From Ancalomicrobiaceae bacterium S20 (GTDB taxonomy: Bacteria > Pseudomonadota > Alphaproteobacteria > Rhizobiales > Ancalomicrobiaceae), in the NCBI GenBank assembly GCA_040269895.1, contig CP158568.1, forward strand, positions 2,884,716 to 2,948,715: a stretch of DNA of 64,000 nt. The letters are read 5' to 3'. Position numbers and translations under genes: made by a program. Of this stretch, positions 40,033 to 49,782 are shown piece after piece. Position 1 is the first letter of the stretch. Each line of letters begins with the position of its first letter. A model generated the notes under the pieces. It did not search any database and was not told where the DNA came from. It worked only from the letters and a program-made list of their open reading frames with translations.

Positions 40033-41292
40033 TCACTCGGCCGGTTGAGCGCGCGGGACGAGCGGCGCCGCCAGCCGCTCGACCGGCGCCTCGCGGATAG
40101 GCAGATGGACGATGCCGGCGAAGATGCCGAGCGCCACGCCGAGCCACCAGACCGGCGTGTAGGAGTGGTTGAGGTCGTAGAGCCGCCCGCCGAGCCAGAC
40201 GCCGAGGAACGAGCCGACCTGATGGGAGAAGAATACGACGCCGCCGAGCATGGCGAGATAGCGCGTGCCGAACATCAGGGCGACCAGGCCGTTGGTCGGC
40301 GGCACGGTCGAGAGCCAGAGAATGCCGATGGTCGCGGCGAACAGGACGACGGTCAGCGGCGTCGGCGGGATCAGGATGAAGGCCGTGAACACGACCGAGC
40401 GCGCCAGATAGATGAACGACAGCATGTAGCGCTTGGAGAGGCGCATGCCGAGATAGCCCGAGGACAGCGAACCGACGATGTTGAACAGCCCGATCAGCAT
40501 CAGGGCGATCACGCCCCACCTGGCCTCGAGACCGAGATCCTGAATGTAGGCCGGGAAGTGCGTGGTGATGAAGGCGACCTGGAAGCCGCAGACGAAGAAG
40601 CCGGCAACGAGCAGCAGATAGCTCCGGTGCCCGAAGGCTTCCGCCAGCGCGGCGCCGATCGTCTGATCGCGTTCGCCGGCCTGGCGCGGCGTCGGCCGGC
40701 CCTGCAGCGGGATCGCCAGCAGCGGGATCAGCATCAGCATGCCGGCGAGCGCGATCAGGCCGTCGTGCCAGCCGAAGTTCTGGATCAACGCCTGGCTGAG
40801 CGGAGAGAAGAAGAACTGGCCGAACGAGCCCGCCGCGGTGGCGAAGCCGAAGACCAGCGTGCGCTTCTCGGCCGAGACGACGCGGCCGAGGGCGGCCATG
40901 ACGATGCCGAAGGACGAGGCCGCGACGCCGAGACCGACGAGCACGCCGCCGCCGACGTGCAGCCAGACCGGCGCCGGCGCCCAGGCCATGACCAGAATGC
41001 CGATCGCGTAGACGACCGCGCCGAGCGCCAGCGTCCGCGCCGTTCCGAACCGGTCGGCCGCCGCGCCGAACAGCGCCGCGCCGACGCCCCACATCAGGTT
41101 CTGGATCGCCATGGCGAGCGAGAAGGTCTCGCGGCTCCAGCCGTGTTCGCCGATCAGCGGCAGCTGGAAGAAGCCCATCGACGACCGCGGGCCGAAGTTG
41201 ATCGCCGCCACAAGACAGCCGCAGATCACGATGGTGGCGAGGGAGAAACGCGAGCCCGCGGGACGCGCGGCAGCGGTGGAGGGCGAGGCCAT
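40033..41292 (-). CDS. Major facilitator superfamily transporter
   Basis: A 419-residue transporter with twelve predicted hydrophobic segments in two halves. The inter-loop motif after the second segment, GAAADRFGTARTLALG, is the MFS signature; HSYLL/RSYLL begins the second half. The sequence resembles oxalate/formate-antiporter-like and monocarboxylate carriers, but the substrate is not predictable. ATG 41292 is chosen because residues before it in the long open frame are basic and unconserved. Confidence 0.9.
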   Translation of the reverse strand: MASPSTAAARPAGSRFSLATIVICGCLVAAINFGPRSSMGFFQLPLIGEHGWSRETFSLAMAIQNLMWGVGAALFGAAADRFGTARTLALGAVVYAIGILVMAWAPAPVWLHVGGGVLVGLGVAASSFGIVMAALGRVVSAEKRTLVFGFATAAGSFGQFFFSPLSQALIQNFGWHDGLIALAGMLMLIPLLAIPLQGRPTPRQAGERDQTIGAALAEAFGHRSYLLLVAGFFVCGFQVAFITTHFPAYIQDLGLEARWGVIALMLIGLFNIVGSLSSGYLGMRLSKRYMLSFIYLARSVVFTAFILIPPTPLTVVLFAATIGILWLSTVPPTNGLVALMFGTRYLAMLGGVVFFSHQVGSFLGVWLGGRLYDLNHSYTPVWWLGVALGIFAGIVHLPIREAPVERLAAPLVPRAQPAE

Positions 41293-41414
41293 GGCCGGGG
41301 CTCCGGAAAACGGTGTTGAAACGGTTCGCTTTCGGTCAGGATTGTCGGAATTTCTGATAGGCACCAGTCAATAGTTTGGAGCGGATCGATCTGGAATGTT
41401 GATGGTTGCCGGTC

Positions 41415-41705
41415 TTACCCGCCGAATTGGCGGCCGCCGTAGAGAATGCGAAGCACGACGACCTCGTCCGCCTCTACAACAAAGGCAACGTTCACACGCC
41501 GCTCGAAACCGATGATCCGAAGGCCCGGCCGAACGTCGTCCCGGATCGAGCCTCGTTCCGGCGTGTGGCCCAGACTTTCGAGGAAACCACCGATCCGATC
41601 GAGATATCGCCGTGCAATAATCGGTGACGCCCGGCGGGCAATGTAGCGATGAATCGCGAGAAGGTCGTCTTCGGCCTCGCGCCTCAGTCGAACCCGGCGA
41701 ACCAA
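41415..41705 (-). CDS. parE: ParE-type toxin of a type II toxin-antitoxin system
   Basis: A 96-residue RelE/ParE-superfamily toxin: MVRRVRLRREAEDDLLAIHR, YIARRASPIIARRYLDRI, then RNILYGGRQF-like end (VVVLRILYGGRQF). ParE toxins usually poison DNA gyrase. The start is TTG at 41705, 2 nt after the antitoxin stop, so translation is probably coupled. It lies between an MFS gene and nadA. Confidence 0.88.
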   Translation of the reverse strand: MVRRVRLRREAEDDLLAIHRYIARRASPIIARRYLDRIGGFLESLGHTPERGSIRDDVRPGLRIIGFERRVNVAFVVEADEVVVLRILYGGRQFGG

Positions 41706-41707
41706 GA

Positions 41708-41983
41708 TCAGTTCTCGTCGACTACGCGGTCCATACGTGCACGGAGACGAGCCATGACCGAGCCGATCGGCTCCGCGGCTTCGGGCTCCCGCCGATGTGC
41801 GTCATAGGTCGGGCCGACGGTCTCGTGGAGCCAACGCTCGGTCTCATCCTCGCGGTCCTGGAGCGCTCGAAGTCCGGCGACCACGACATCGCTCTCCGAC
41901 CGGTAGGCACCGCTCGCCACCTTCTCCCGGACCGCGCGCACGACATCTTCCGAAAGATCGAGTTTGTTCAGCTGCTGAGCCAT
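41708..41983 (-). CDS. parD: ParD-type antitoxin
   Basis: A 91-residue partner of the downstream ParE. The N-terminal ribbon-helix-helix (LNKLDLSEDVVRAVREKVAS followed by YRSESDVVVAGLRALQ) binds operator DNA, and the acidic C-terminus (RRREPEAAEPIGSVMARLR) should wrap the toxin. Antitoxin-first order with an adjacent toxin is canonical. CGGAG lies 8 nt upstream of the ATG. Probably autoregulated. Confidence 0.9.
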   Translation of the reverse strand: MAQQLNKLDLSEDVVRAVREKVASGAYRSESDVVVAGLRALQDREDETERWLHETVGPTYDAHRREPEAAEPIGSVMARLRARMDRVVDEN

Positions 41984-42193
41984 GATGGATGCTCCGATCT
42001 GACGGGGTTGGAGTTTAGGTGGACCCCGTCGCCTTTTCCAGCGGCAAGTACCGCGACAGACGCGCCGGCTGTGCCGCAGGGCTCCCCAGCCCTGCGACAT
42101 CTGTTCATCCGCCCCGGCAGTTGCTATATGCCTCCTCGATCCGGGTGCGCCCGGATCGAACGCCGGCACGGGCCGGTGTTTTTCGGACCCTTC

Positions 42194-42214
42194 TTATGCT
42201 CAAGTTGAGCATAA
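42194..42214. promoter_or_regulatory. Perfect palindrome upstream of nadA, candidate NAD-regulator operator
   Basis: TTATGCTCAA (42194-42203) is followed by a single G and then its exact complement (42205-42214), ending 19 bp before the nadA start codon. The composition (A+T-rich palindrome in a GC-rich region) and position suit a repressor operator. The NadQ/NrtR-like regulator encoded at 24481 is the most likely ligand. Confidence 0.75.
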
Positions 42215-42233
42215 TACCGTCACGGAGGCGACG

Positions 42234-43406
42234 ATGACGACGACGACCGAAACGGGGGCTCGGGCCCCGGCCCGCCGCAAGGCGGCCGGCACCGCAGGCC
42301 GGGCCGGGACCGCCTCGGCAGCCAAGCCGCGTCCCTCTCGCGCCCGCAAGGCCGGCCCGACCGCGGCCGGCTCGGTCGCAGCCGCGCGCTTCGCTCCGCT
42401 GCCCCGGCCGGACCTCACCTTCACGCCCGAGGTCGAGGCGGCGACGGCGCATCTCTACGAGCGCGTGCGCCACGTCGTGCCCGAGATCGAGTGGCCGTTC
42501 CATGCGCCCTATGTGAAGGCGATCCTCGACCTCAAGGCCGAGCGCAATGCCGTGCTGCTGGCGCACAACTACATGACGCCGGAGATCTACCACTGCGTAG
42601 CGGATTTCGTCGGCGACAGCCTGCAGCTCGCCAAGGAAGCCGCCAAGTCGACCGCCGACGTGATCGTGCAGGGCGGCGTGCATTTCATGGCCGAGACGTC
42701 GAAGATCCTGAGCCCGGACAAGACCGTGCTCATTCCCGACGCCCATGCCGGCTGCTCGCTCGCCAGCTCGCTCACCGGCGCCGACATCCGGCTCCTGCGC
42801 GAGCGGTTTCCGGGCCTGCCGATCGTCGCCTACGTCAACACCTCGGCCGACGTGAAGGCCGAGGTCGACATCTGCTGCACCTCGGCCAATGCGGTCGAGG
42901 TGGTCGAGAGCTTCGGCGTGCCGCGCGTGATCATGGTGCCGGACGAGTATCTGGCCCGCTATGTCGCCACGCGCACGGACGTGAAGATCATCGCCTGGAA
43001 GGGTCATTGCGAGGTGCACGAGCGCTTCACCGGCGACGAGCTCCGGCGCTATCGCGAGGCCGATCCGTCGATCCAGATCATCGCGCATCCGGAATGCCCG
43101 CCGGACGTGATCGCGGCGGCCGACTTCACCGGCTCGACCGCCAAGATGATCGACTGGGCGAAGGGCGCGGCGGCCGGATCGCGCGTGGTCATGGTCACGG
43201 AGTGTTCCATGGCCGACAACGTCGCGGCGGAGGCGCCTCAGGTCGAATTCGTGCGGCCCTGCAATCTTTGTCCGCACATGAAACGGATCACGCTGCCGAA
43301 GATCCTCGACGTGCTCCTCGACATGTCGGGCGAGGTCGTCGTCGATCCGGCGATCGCCGCGCGGGCGCGCCGCTCGGTCGAGCGGATGATCGCGCTGAAG
43401 AACTGA
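42234..43406 (+). CDS. nadA: Quinolinate synthase A
   Basis: Condenses iminoaspartate with dihydroxyacetone phosphate to quinolinate, using a [4Fe-4S] cluster, in NAD biosynthesis. The 390-residue protein has the A-type signatures: [14 protein letters not shown], the cluster cysteines (HCVADFVG-type, [20 protein letters not shown]), and HPECPPDV. Residues 1-60 are an Ala/Arg/Thr-rich low-complexity extension ([15 protein letters not shown] and so on) not usual in NadA. ATG 42234 follows CACGGAGGCGACG. nadB lies 138 bp downstream; no nadC was seen. Confidence 0.95.
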   Translation: MTTTTETGARAPARRKAAGTAGRAGTASAAKPRPSRARKAGPTAAGSVAAARFAPLPRPDLTFTPEVEAATAHLYERVRHVVPEIEWPFHAPYVKAILDLKAERNAVLLAHNYMTPEIYHCVADFVGDSLQLAKEAAKSTADVIVQGGVHFMAETSKILSPDKTVLIPDAHAGCSLASSLTGADIRLLRERFPGLPIVAYVNTSADVKAEVDICCTSANAVEVVESFGVPRVIMVPDEYLARYVATRTDVKIIAWKGHCEVHERFTGDELRRYREADPSIQIIAHPECPPDVIAAADFTGSTAKMIDWAKGAAAGSRVVMVTECSMADNVAAEAPQVEFVRPCNLCPHMKRITLPKILDVLLDMSGEVVVDPAIAARARRSVERMIALKN

Positions 43407-43480
43407 CGGGAGAGGCGCGCGTCGGCTCGCCCGGCCCGGGCACCGCGCCGGCCCGCGCCCTCCCCGCCTTCCCCGGACAG

Positions 43481-43502
43481 GCTCCGGCCGCACGGCCGGA
43501 GC
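43481..43502. other. Hairpin between nadA and nadB
   Basis: Arms GCTCCGGCCG (43481-43490) and CGGCCGGAGC (43493-43502) pair perfectly across a 2-nt spacer. It could attenuate, stabilise or partly terminate the nadAB transcript; no T-run follows. Confidence 0.4.
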
Positions 43503-43544
43503 GCCGGTCGCGACCAGCGGCCGGCAAAGCGCGGAGCCGCGACC

Positions 43545-45191
43545 ATGGCCCGTCTCAATTTGGATACCGCAGCGCCCCGAAGCCGTGACGGCATCGACGA
43601 CGTGCTGATCGTCGGCGGCGGCCTCGCCGGCATCTTCACCGCGCTCAAGCTCGCCCCCCGGCCGGTCACGATCCTGACCGCCGCTCCGATCGGCGAAGGC
43701 GCCTCCTCGGCCTGGGCACAGGGCGGCATGGCGGCGGCGGTCGCGGAAGGCGACACGCCCGAAAAGCACCTCGCCGACACGCTCGCCGCGGGCGCCGGCA
43801 TCGTCGACGAGGCGATCGCGCGGATCATGACGCGCGAGGCACGCGGGCGCATCGAGGACCTGCTCGGCTACGGCGTCCCATTCGATCGCGACCTGGCGGG
43901 CCGGCTGACGGTCGGCCGCGAGGCCGCACATTCCGAGCGGCGCATCGTCCATGTCCGTGGCGACATGGCCGGCCAGGCGATCATGGCCGCGCTGATCGAG
44001 ACGGCGCGGCAGACGCCGTCGATCCGGCTGGTCGAAGGCTTCGTCGGCGAGACGCTCGTCACCGCCGACGGGCGCGTGACCGGCGTCGTCGCCCGGCCGG
44101 CCGTGGGCGGCGCAGCCGTCCTGTTCCCGGCCCGCGCGGTCGTGCTGGCGACCGGCGGCATCGGCCACCTCTATGCGGTGACAACCAATCCGCCGCAGGC
44201 GAACGGCCACGGCCTCGCCATGGCGGCGCGGGCCGGCGCCCGGCTCGCCGATCCGGAGTTCGTGCAGTTCCACCCGACCGCCGTCGCGGTCGGCCGCGAT
44301 CCGGCGCCACTCGCGACCGAGGCGCTGCGCGGCGAAGGCGCGATCCTGATCGACGCCGCCGGCCGGCGCTTCATGCCCGCGATCCACCCGGACGCCGAGC
44401 TCGCGCCACGGGACGTCGTGGCACGCGCGATCCATGCCGAGCGCATGGCCGGTCGCGGTGCCTTCCTCGACTGCCGTGCCGCGATTGGCGCGCATTTCGC
44501 CGAGCGCTTCCCTACCGTATATGCGGCCTGCCTGTCGGCAGGCATCGATCCGGCGATCATGCCGATCCCGGTCGCGCCGGCCGCGCACTATCACATGGGC
44601 GGCGTCTGGACCGATGCGGATGGCCGCACCTCGTTGGAGGGCCTCTGGGCCTGCGGCGAGGTCGCCTCGACCGGCGCGCACGGCGCCAATCGTCTGGCCT
44701 CGAACTCGCTGCTGGAAGCGGTCGTGTTCGCCGCGCGCATCGCCGACGACATTCGCGGGCGCGGGCCAGCGCCGCGTGGGCCTGCCGCGGCCCAATCGAG
44801 TGGCTTCGATACCGACGCCGTCGGAGCCCTCGAGGCCTCGGCCCCGCGCTCTCCGGCCTCGGAGGTGCACCTCGTCGCCGAGATCCGCGAGGCGATGCAG
44901 GCGCATGTCGGCGTCTTGCGCGACGCCGAGGGCATCGCCAGGGCGCTGGCGATCCTGGATGCGGCGGAGCGGCGGGTGCGGACCCAGGCGACGCTCAACA
45001 TGATCGTCGCGGCGCGGATCGTCGCGGCGGCGGCCTTCGCGCGGACCGAGAGCCGCGGCGGCCACTACCGCTCCGACTTCCCCGAGACCGATCCGGCACA
45101 GGCGCACCGGAGCCTGCTGACGCTCGACGACGCGCGCCGGGTCGCCGTGGAGGCGACGGCCGGCCACGGCCGCTCCGTCGCGGTCGCCTGA
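43545..45191 (+). CDS. nadB: L-aspartate oxidase
   Basis: FAD enzyme that oxidises aspartate to iminoaspartate, the substrate of NadA. The 548-residue protein has the FAD site [25 protein letters not shown], the substrate-pocket [21 protein letters not shown] and [15 protein letters not shown] typical of NadB and succinate-dehydrogenase flavoproteins. The region [20 protein letters not shown] is a linker. It is downstream of nadA, very probably in one operon under the palindrome at 42194. Confidence 0.95.
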   Translation: MARLNLDTAAPRSRDGIDDVLIVGGGLAGIFTALKLAPRPVTILTAAPIGEGASSAWAQGGMAAAVAEGDTPEKHLADTLAAGAGIVDEAIARIMTREARGRIEDLLGYGVPFDRDLAGRLTVGREAAHSERRIVHVRGDMAGQAIMAALIETARQTPSIRLVEGFVGETLVTADGRVTGVVARPAVGGAAVLFPARAVVLATGGIGHLYAVTTNPPQANGHGLAMAARAGARLADPEFVQFHPTAVAVGRDPAPLATEALRGEGAILIDAAGRRFMPAIHPDAELAPRDVVARAIHAERMAGRGAFLDCRAAIGAHFAERFPTVYAACLSAGIDPAIMPIPVAPAAHYHMGGVWTDADGRTSLEGLWACGEVASTGAHGANRLASNSLLEAVVFAARIADDIRGRGPAPRGPAAAQSSGFDTDAVGALEASAPRSPASEVHLVAEIREAMQAHVGVLRDAEGIARALAILDAAERRVRTQATLNMIVAARIVAAAAFARTESRGGHYRSDFPETDPAQAHRSLLTLDDARRVAVEATAGHGRSVAVA

Positions 45192-45272
45192 ACCGAGCCG
45201 GATGCGGGCCCCGCCCGTCCACGACCCAAGGCGCCCGCCCGCGACAAAAGGCGCCGGAACCTCAAACAAAAG

Positions 45273-45295
45273 CGCCCCGAGCTCGGCTCGGGGCG
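45273..45295. terminator. Bidirectional terminator between nadB and the convergent small gene
   Basis: Arms CGCCCCGAGC (45273-45282) and GCTCGGGGCG (45286-45295) pair perfectly around TCG. T-rich sequence follows on the minus strand (complement of CAAACAAAA at 45262-45271) and TTGCGTTG on the plus strand. It lies between the nadB stop and the stop of the gene at 45328. Confidence 0.8.
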
Positions 45296-45327
45296 TTGCG
45301 TTGTCCAGCTTTCCGGATCGAGACGGT

Positions 45328-45720
45328 TCAAAACGCCTCGGCCATGCCGCTGGCGATGGCGATCGTCTCGGCGCCGTCGCCACAGGTCAGGCGCAGCTTC
45401 GAGTTCGCGCCCGTCGGCACGTCGCGGGTCTCGTTGGCGGCGAGGACGACGCGGAACTTGCCCGAGTTGCGGATCATCACGCCGTTGTCGCCGGTGTCGA
45501 GCCGGGACAGGCTGGTGACGCAGCGTTGGCCCTCGCGCACGAAGAAGCCGAGCACCTGGGCGCTGCCTTCGGTGTGCACGAAGGACTCGGTCGGCCGGAA
45601 CACGGCGCCCGCCGCCGGCACGCCGGCCGAACTCGCCGTCGCGTAATTACCGATGGCCGCGAGGCCGAGCACGACGGCTCCGATCGCCGAAAAAACCGCG
45701 GCGCGTACGTTGATGCTCAT
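45328..45720 (-). CDS. Hypothetical exported or anchored protein
   Basis: A 130-residue protein. SINVRAAVFSAIGAVVLGLA forms a hydrophobic N-terminal signal or anchor, followed by a small soluble domain (EGQRCVTSLSRLDTGDNG, ANETRDVPTGANSKLRLTCG) with two cysteines. No family recognised. The ATG at 45720 lies just before the hydrophobic stretch. Confidence 0.75.
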   Translation of the reverse strand: MSINVRAAVFSAIGAVVLGLAAIGNYATASSAGVPAAGAVFRPTESFVHTEGSAQVLGFFVREGQRCVTSLSRLDTGDNGVMIRNSGKFRVVLAANETRDVPTGANSKLRLTCGDGAETIAIASGMAEAF

Positions 45721-45847
45721 CACCAAGATCCTGGATTTATGCCGACCGGATCGGCCGCCGCGAAAGGTTCGTTCGACGTCGTAACGAACCATCGCATACT
45801 GAAGTTTCAGAGATGCTGCGAGGCGCGCAATTTTGCGCGCGGCAGCT

Positions 45848-46216
45848 TCAGCGCGACTGGAGGCTCAACGTGCCCGTGCAGGCCGGTCCCTTCCAGGTCG
45901 CGATCAGGTTCTTGCCCGAGATCTTGCCCGAATAGGCGACCGCGGCGCCGTCCTTGGTCGGCTTCGAGGCTGTGAAGCTGCCATCGGCCTTGACGGTGCC
46001 GTGACCGTCGGCGGCGACGCCCTCATAGGCCTGGCCCTGGATCGTGATGGCGTCACCATAGACCGTCGCGCGCGTGTAGGCGTTGCCGGTGCAATAGGCG
46101 GCGGTGCCGGTCGCGATCGACGAGGCGCCTTCGTAGGTCCCGTCGAAGGACGCGGCGAGGGCCGGCGCGGCCGAGGCCAGAACAGCGGCCGCGAGGACGA
46201 GAGAGCGAACGGACAT
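45848..46216 (-). CDS. Hypothetical exported protein
   Basis: A 122-residue protein with a clear signal peptide (VRSLVLAAAVLASAAPALAA, cleavage after ALA) and a mature part of about 100 residues (SFDGTYEGASSIATGTAAYC, FTASKPTKDGAAVAYSGKI, LIATWKGPACTGTLSLQ) that looks like a small all-beta domain with two cysteines. Similar unannotated periplasmic proteins occur in rhizobia. Function unknown. Confidence 0.8.
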   Translation of the reverse strand: MSVRSLVLAAAVLASAAPALAASFDGTYEGASSIATGTAAYCTGNAYTRATVYGDAITIQGQAYEGVAADGHGTVKADGSFTASKPTKDGAAVAYSGKISGKNLIATWKGPACTGTLSLQSR

Positions 46217-46382
46217 CGCTGAGCTCCAGCACATTTCGTTGCGGCGCACCCTAGTCCCGGCGCGCCGGGAAAAAAACCGTCCGATCGGCTCCTCCACCGG
46301 TTCCGTTGCGCCCTGTGGCAGAGCTGCCGCGCTTCGGCGGCGGTGCGCCGTACGGGCGGCATCCACCTCGCGCAGACGTGAT

Positions 46383-47187
46383 TCAGGCGAGCCCGACCCG
46401 GCCGCGCAGGATCGCTTCGGCACGCTCCAGATAGAGGCTCGATCCCGGCGGATGCAGCACCAGTCCGGGCGCGATTCGCGGGCGGCCGCGGGCACCCTTG
46501 CGGCCGATGGCGATCAAACGGTGCGCGGTCTGATCGGCGCGCGGATGGATCGGGATCAGCTCGACGCCGCCGACACGGCCCTCGAAGCGCGGCGATGAGT
46601 TCGGCGAGGCCATCGCCGTGGAAGATCAGCGCGAGGCGCCCGTCCGGCTTCAGGATCGACACCGCCGACCGGACCCACGCGTCGAGCCCGCCAGCCTCGA
46701 GCACGTGCGCCCGCGCCTTGGCGCCTTCAGGGGTCACGCGCACGTCACGCTCGGCCCAGAACGGCGGATTGCAGATCACATGATCAAAGCTCTCGCGCGC
46801 CAGGCCCGCCGCCTCGCGGAGGCTCGCCTTGGCCAGTACGTCGGTCTCGATCACCGTCAGGCGGCCATGCAGTCCCGCGTTGGCCGGCCGCGCGGCATTG
46901 GCGCGGGCGAGCGCCGCGGCGACGGGATCGTTCTCGACCAGCGCCACCGTGAGGTCAGGGGCCCGGGCCGCGGCGGCCAGACCCGCCGTGCCGACGCCCG
47001 CGCCGAGATCGGCCAGCCGGCCGCTCGCGGCCTCCGGGACCGTCGCCGCCAGCAGCAGCGCGTCAAGACCGGCGCGATGCCGGCTGCGCAGCGGCTGCTC
47101 GATCTCGATCAGGCCGCCCAACAGGCGATCGACGGAGGTCGCCGACACGATCTCGGCGCTCCCGGCGTCACCGTCCTCGGTCGTCAC
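46383..47187 (-). CDS. TrmN6-like tRNA/small-molecule methyltransferase, interrupted by one frameshift
   Basis: A class I SAM methyltransferase of the TrmN6 (tRNA1Val adenine-37 N6) group, 267 residues after repair. SAM site LADLGAGVGTAGLAAAAR and adenine-methylase motif VICNPPFW are in the first frame; the C-terminal RFEGRVGGVELIPIHPRADQ and GRPRIAPGLVLHPPGS in the second. They join at ATCGCCGCGCTTCGAGG (minus strand), where one extra T (AA at 46585-46586 on the plus strand) explains the shift. GTG 47187 is the start, overlapping the upstream stop by 4 bp. Confidence 0.86.
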
Positions 47188-47417
47188 GGGCCGACCTCGG
47201 GCCGGAGTTCGTGACCGAGCCCGGCGTCGGTCAGCAACCGGCGGGCGCGCGGCAGGTCGTCCTCGGTGACGAGCACGCGGCGCGGCAGGATGCCGATCGA
47301 GCCTTCGAGCGCACTCATGTGCTGGTCGAGCACGAGACAGTCGATGTCGCGCCCGGCCAGCAGGGCTTCGACGGTGGCGATGACGACGAGATCGTTCGAT
47401 CGCATCAGCTCTTTCAA
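47184..47417 (-). CDS. DUF2007 domain protein
   Basis: A 77-residue member of DUF2007 (putative signal-transducing protein of ferredoxin-like fold): MKELMRSNDLVVIATVEALL, RDIDCLVLDQHMSALEGSIG, ILPRRVLVTEDDLPRARRLL. The start is TTG at 47417, preceded 7 nt upstream by AGGAG, and gives the usual N-terminus. Its stop overlaps the methyltransferase GTG by 4 bp (GTGA), so the two are translationally coupled; this pair is common in rhizobia. Confidence 0.88.
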   Translation of the reverse strand: MKELMRSNDLVVIATVEALLAGRDIDCLVLDQHMSALEGSIGILPRRVLVTEDDLPRARRLLTDAGLGHELRPEVGP

Positions 47418-47729
47418 TCGGTGCTCCTCGCATCCTGCCGCTCGGCGTGCCCACGGCTCAGGCAGGAGTCTAACGCGGAGCGGCGAGATCGGTCCACTGC
47501 CGGCGGACAAGGCGCAAAGGGCGGAGACGCGAGGGAAGATCCCCCCGCTTCGGCGAACGAAGCGTCCAACCGAATAGGCTTTTCGCAGGCTTGCCCAGTC
47601 GGGACGGCATCCCTATTCTCCCGGCCGAAATCGGGGCATGCCGGGCAGCGCGGTCGCGCGCCGCGCGCGGAGCCGGCACAATCGGGCACGGCCGTCGGCA
47701 TCGACGGCGCCACAATCAGGAGCATACCC
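47418..47729. other. 312-bp divergent region between the DUF2007 gene and polyprenyl synthase
   Basis: No supported coding frame. The longer open frames that enter it lack conserved sequence here. It should contain promoters in both directions. No palindrome or RNA structure stands out. Confidence 0.5.
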
Positions 47730-48746
47730 ATGGGCGTCGTCGTTCCGCTCGATGACCGGCAGAAGTCCGAACCCTCGGTCGAACCGCTGGTCGCGCTCGT
47801 CGCCGCCGACATGGAGCGCGTCAACCGGCTCATCCTGTCGAAGGCCGGATCCGACGTCGCCATGATCCCGGAGGTGGCGAACCACCTGATCTCGTCGGGC
47901 GGCAAGCGGCTCCGGCCGATGCTGACGCTCGCCGCCGCGCAGATGTGCGGCTACGAGGGCGAAGGCCACATCCGGCTCGCCACGGCGGTCGAGTTCATGC
48001 ACACCGCGACGCTGCTCCACGACGACGTCGTCGACGAGAGCGACATGCGCCGCGGCAAGCTCGCCGCGCGCAAGCTCTGGGGCAACCAGGCGAGCGTGCT
48101 GGTCGGCGACTTCCTGCTCGGCCAGGCGTTCCGGATGATGGTCGAGGTCGGTTCGATGCAGGCGCTCGGCGTGCTCTCCGACGCGGCCGCGATCATCGCC
48201 GAAGGCGAGGTCATGCAGCTCGCCGCTGCCAAGAACATGGCGACCACCGAGGACGAATATCTCGCCGTCATCCGCGCCAAGACCGCGGCGCTGTTCTCGG
48301 CCGCGGCCGAGGTCGGCCCGATCGTGGCCGGCCGGCCGCGCGAGGACGAGGCGGCGTTCCGCAGCTACGGCGGCAATCTCGGCATCGCCTTCCAGCTGAT
48401 CGACGATGCGCTCGACTACGGCGGCTCGTCGGCCAAGCTCGGCAAGAACGTCGGCGACGATTTCCGCGAAGGCAAGATCACGCTGCCGGTCGTGCTCGCC
48501 TATCGGCGCGGCTCCGACGAGGAGCGCGCGTTCTGGACCCGCTGCCTGCAGGGCGGCGAGATCCACGACGGCGACCTCGCCCGCGCGATCGAGCTCCTGA
48601 AGAAGCACGAAGCGCTCGAGGACACGGTCGAGCGCGCCCGCCACTACGGCAAGATGGCCAAGGACGCGCTCGCCCCGATGAAGGACAGCGCCCACAAGCG
48701 CGCACTGATCGAGGTCGTCGACTTCTGCGTGGCGCGCGCGCACTGA
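47730..48746 (+). CDS. Polyprenyl (octa/decaprenyl) diphosphate synthase
   Basis: Extends farnesyl or geranylgeranyl diphosphate with isopentenyl units to the C40-C50 chain of ubiquinone. The 338-residue protein has the first Asp-rich motif LLHDDVVDESDMRRG, the second IDDALDYGG, and GGKRLRPML and GKITLPVVLAY. Chain length cannot be read reliably from motifs alone; decaprenyl is usual in rhizobia. ATG 47730 follows TCAGGAGCATACCC. It depends on MEP enzymes Dxs and IspE, both encoded nearby. Confidence 0.93.
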   Translation: MGVVVPLDDRQKSEPSVEPLVALVAADMERVNRLILSKAGSDVAMIPEVANHLISSGGKRLRPMLTLAAAQMCGYEGEGHIRLATAVEFMHTATLLHDDVVDESDMRRGKLAARKLWGNQASVLVGDFLLGQAFRMMVEVGSMQALGVLSDAAAIIAEGEVMQLAAAKNMATTEDEYLAVIRAKTAALFSAAAEVGPIVAGRPREDEAAFRSYGGNLGIAFQLIDDALDYGGSSAKLGKNVGDDFREGKITLPVVLAYRRGSDEERAFWTRCLQGGEIHDGDLARAIELLKKHEALEDTVERARHYGKMAKDALAPMKDSAHKRALIEVVDFCVARAH

Positions 48747-48776
48747 CCCGACCGGTCCGAATGCGATCCAAAATGC

Positions 48777-48802
48777 AAAGAGCGGCCGACCGGCCGCTCT
48801 TT
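48777..48802. terminator. Terminator between polyprenyl synthase and glyQ
   Basis: Arms AAAGAGCGGCCG (48777-48788) and CGGCCGCTCTTT (48791-48802) pair perfectly with only AC between, so the innermost pair or two must open to form the loop. It lies between two convergent stops and ends in a T-run on either strand, so it probably serves both. Confidence 0.85.
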
Positions 48803-48834
48803 CGTTATCTGACGCGCATGCGGGAAACGGCCGC

Positions 48835-49782
48835 TCAGGCGGCGAAGTCGACGCCGCCCGAATCCGTGGCGCGCCACGCCTCGCCGCAGGCCTTGGCCAG
48901 TTCGCGGACGCGCAGGATGTAGCTCTGACGCTCGGTGACCGAGATCACGCCGCGCGCGTCGAGTAGATTGAAGACGTGGCTCGCCTTGATGCACTGGTCG
49001 TAGGCCGGCTGCGCCATCAGATGGCGCTGCTTGGCATCGCTCTCCCAACCGGCGTCGAGGTACTTCTTGCAGGCGGCCTGCGCCATCTCGAACTGGCGGA
49101 ACAGCATCTCGGTGTCCGCGTGCTCGAAATTGTGCCGCGAATATTCCTGCTCGGCCTGCAGGAACACCTCACCGTAGGTGATCTTCTGATCGCCGTCGAA
49201 GCCGTTGAAGTTCAGGTCGTAGACGTTGTCGACGCCCTGAACGTACATGGCAAGGCGCTCCAGACCGTAGGTCAGCTCGCCCGAAACCGGCGAACATTCC
49301 TGACCGGCGACCTGCTGGAAATAGGTGAACTGCGACACTTCCATGCCGTCGCACCAGCATTCCCAGCCGAGCCCCCAGGCGCCGAGCGTCGGGCTCTCCC
49401 AGTCGTCCTCGACGAAGCGGATGTCGTGTAGGCCGGGATCGATGCCGATCGCATAGAGGCTCTGGAGATAGAGCTCCTGCAGATTCGGCGGGTTCGGCTT
49501 CAGGATGACCTGATACTGGTAATAGTGCTGGAGCCGGTTCGGGTTCTCGCCATAGCGGCCGTCCTTCGGGCGCCGGGACGGCTGCACGTAGGCGGCCTTC
49601 CAGGGCTTCGGCCCGAGCGCGCGCAGCGTCGTCGCCGGATGGAACGTGCCGGCGCCGACCTCCATGTCGTAGGGCTGAAGCACCACGCAACCGTAGTTCG
49701 CCCAGAACGTCTGCAGGGTCAGGATCAGCCCCTGGAACGAGCGATCGGGGCGGAGATGGGCGGGCGTCTTCGGATCGATCAT
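48835..49782 (-). CDS. glyQ: Glycyl-tRNA synthetase alpha subunit
   Basis: Catalytic subunit of the bacterial alpha2beta2 glycyl-tRNA synthetase. The 315-residue protein has the full conserved core: [72 protein letters not shown] and [16 protein letters not shown] 49782 gives [15 protein letters not shown]. Usually glyS follows closely; here it is 4.8 kb away with folate and isoprenoid genes between. Confidence 0.97.
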   Translation of the reverse strand: MIDPKTPAHLRPDRSFQGLILTLQTFWANYGCVVLQPYDMEVGAGTFHPATTLRALGPKPWKAAYVQPSRRPKDGRYGENPNRLQHYYQYQVILKPNPPNLQELYLQSLYAIGIDPGLHDIRFVEDDWESPTLGAWGLGWECWCDGMEVSQFTYFQQVAGQECSPVSGELTYGLERLAMYVQGVDNVYDLNFNGFDGDQKITYGEVFLQAEQEYSRHNFEHADTEMLFRQFEMAQAACKKYLDAGWESDAKQRHLMAQPAYDQCIKASHVFNLLDARGVISVTERQSYILRVRELAKACGEAWRATDSGGVDFAA

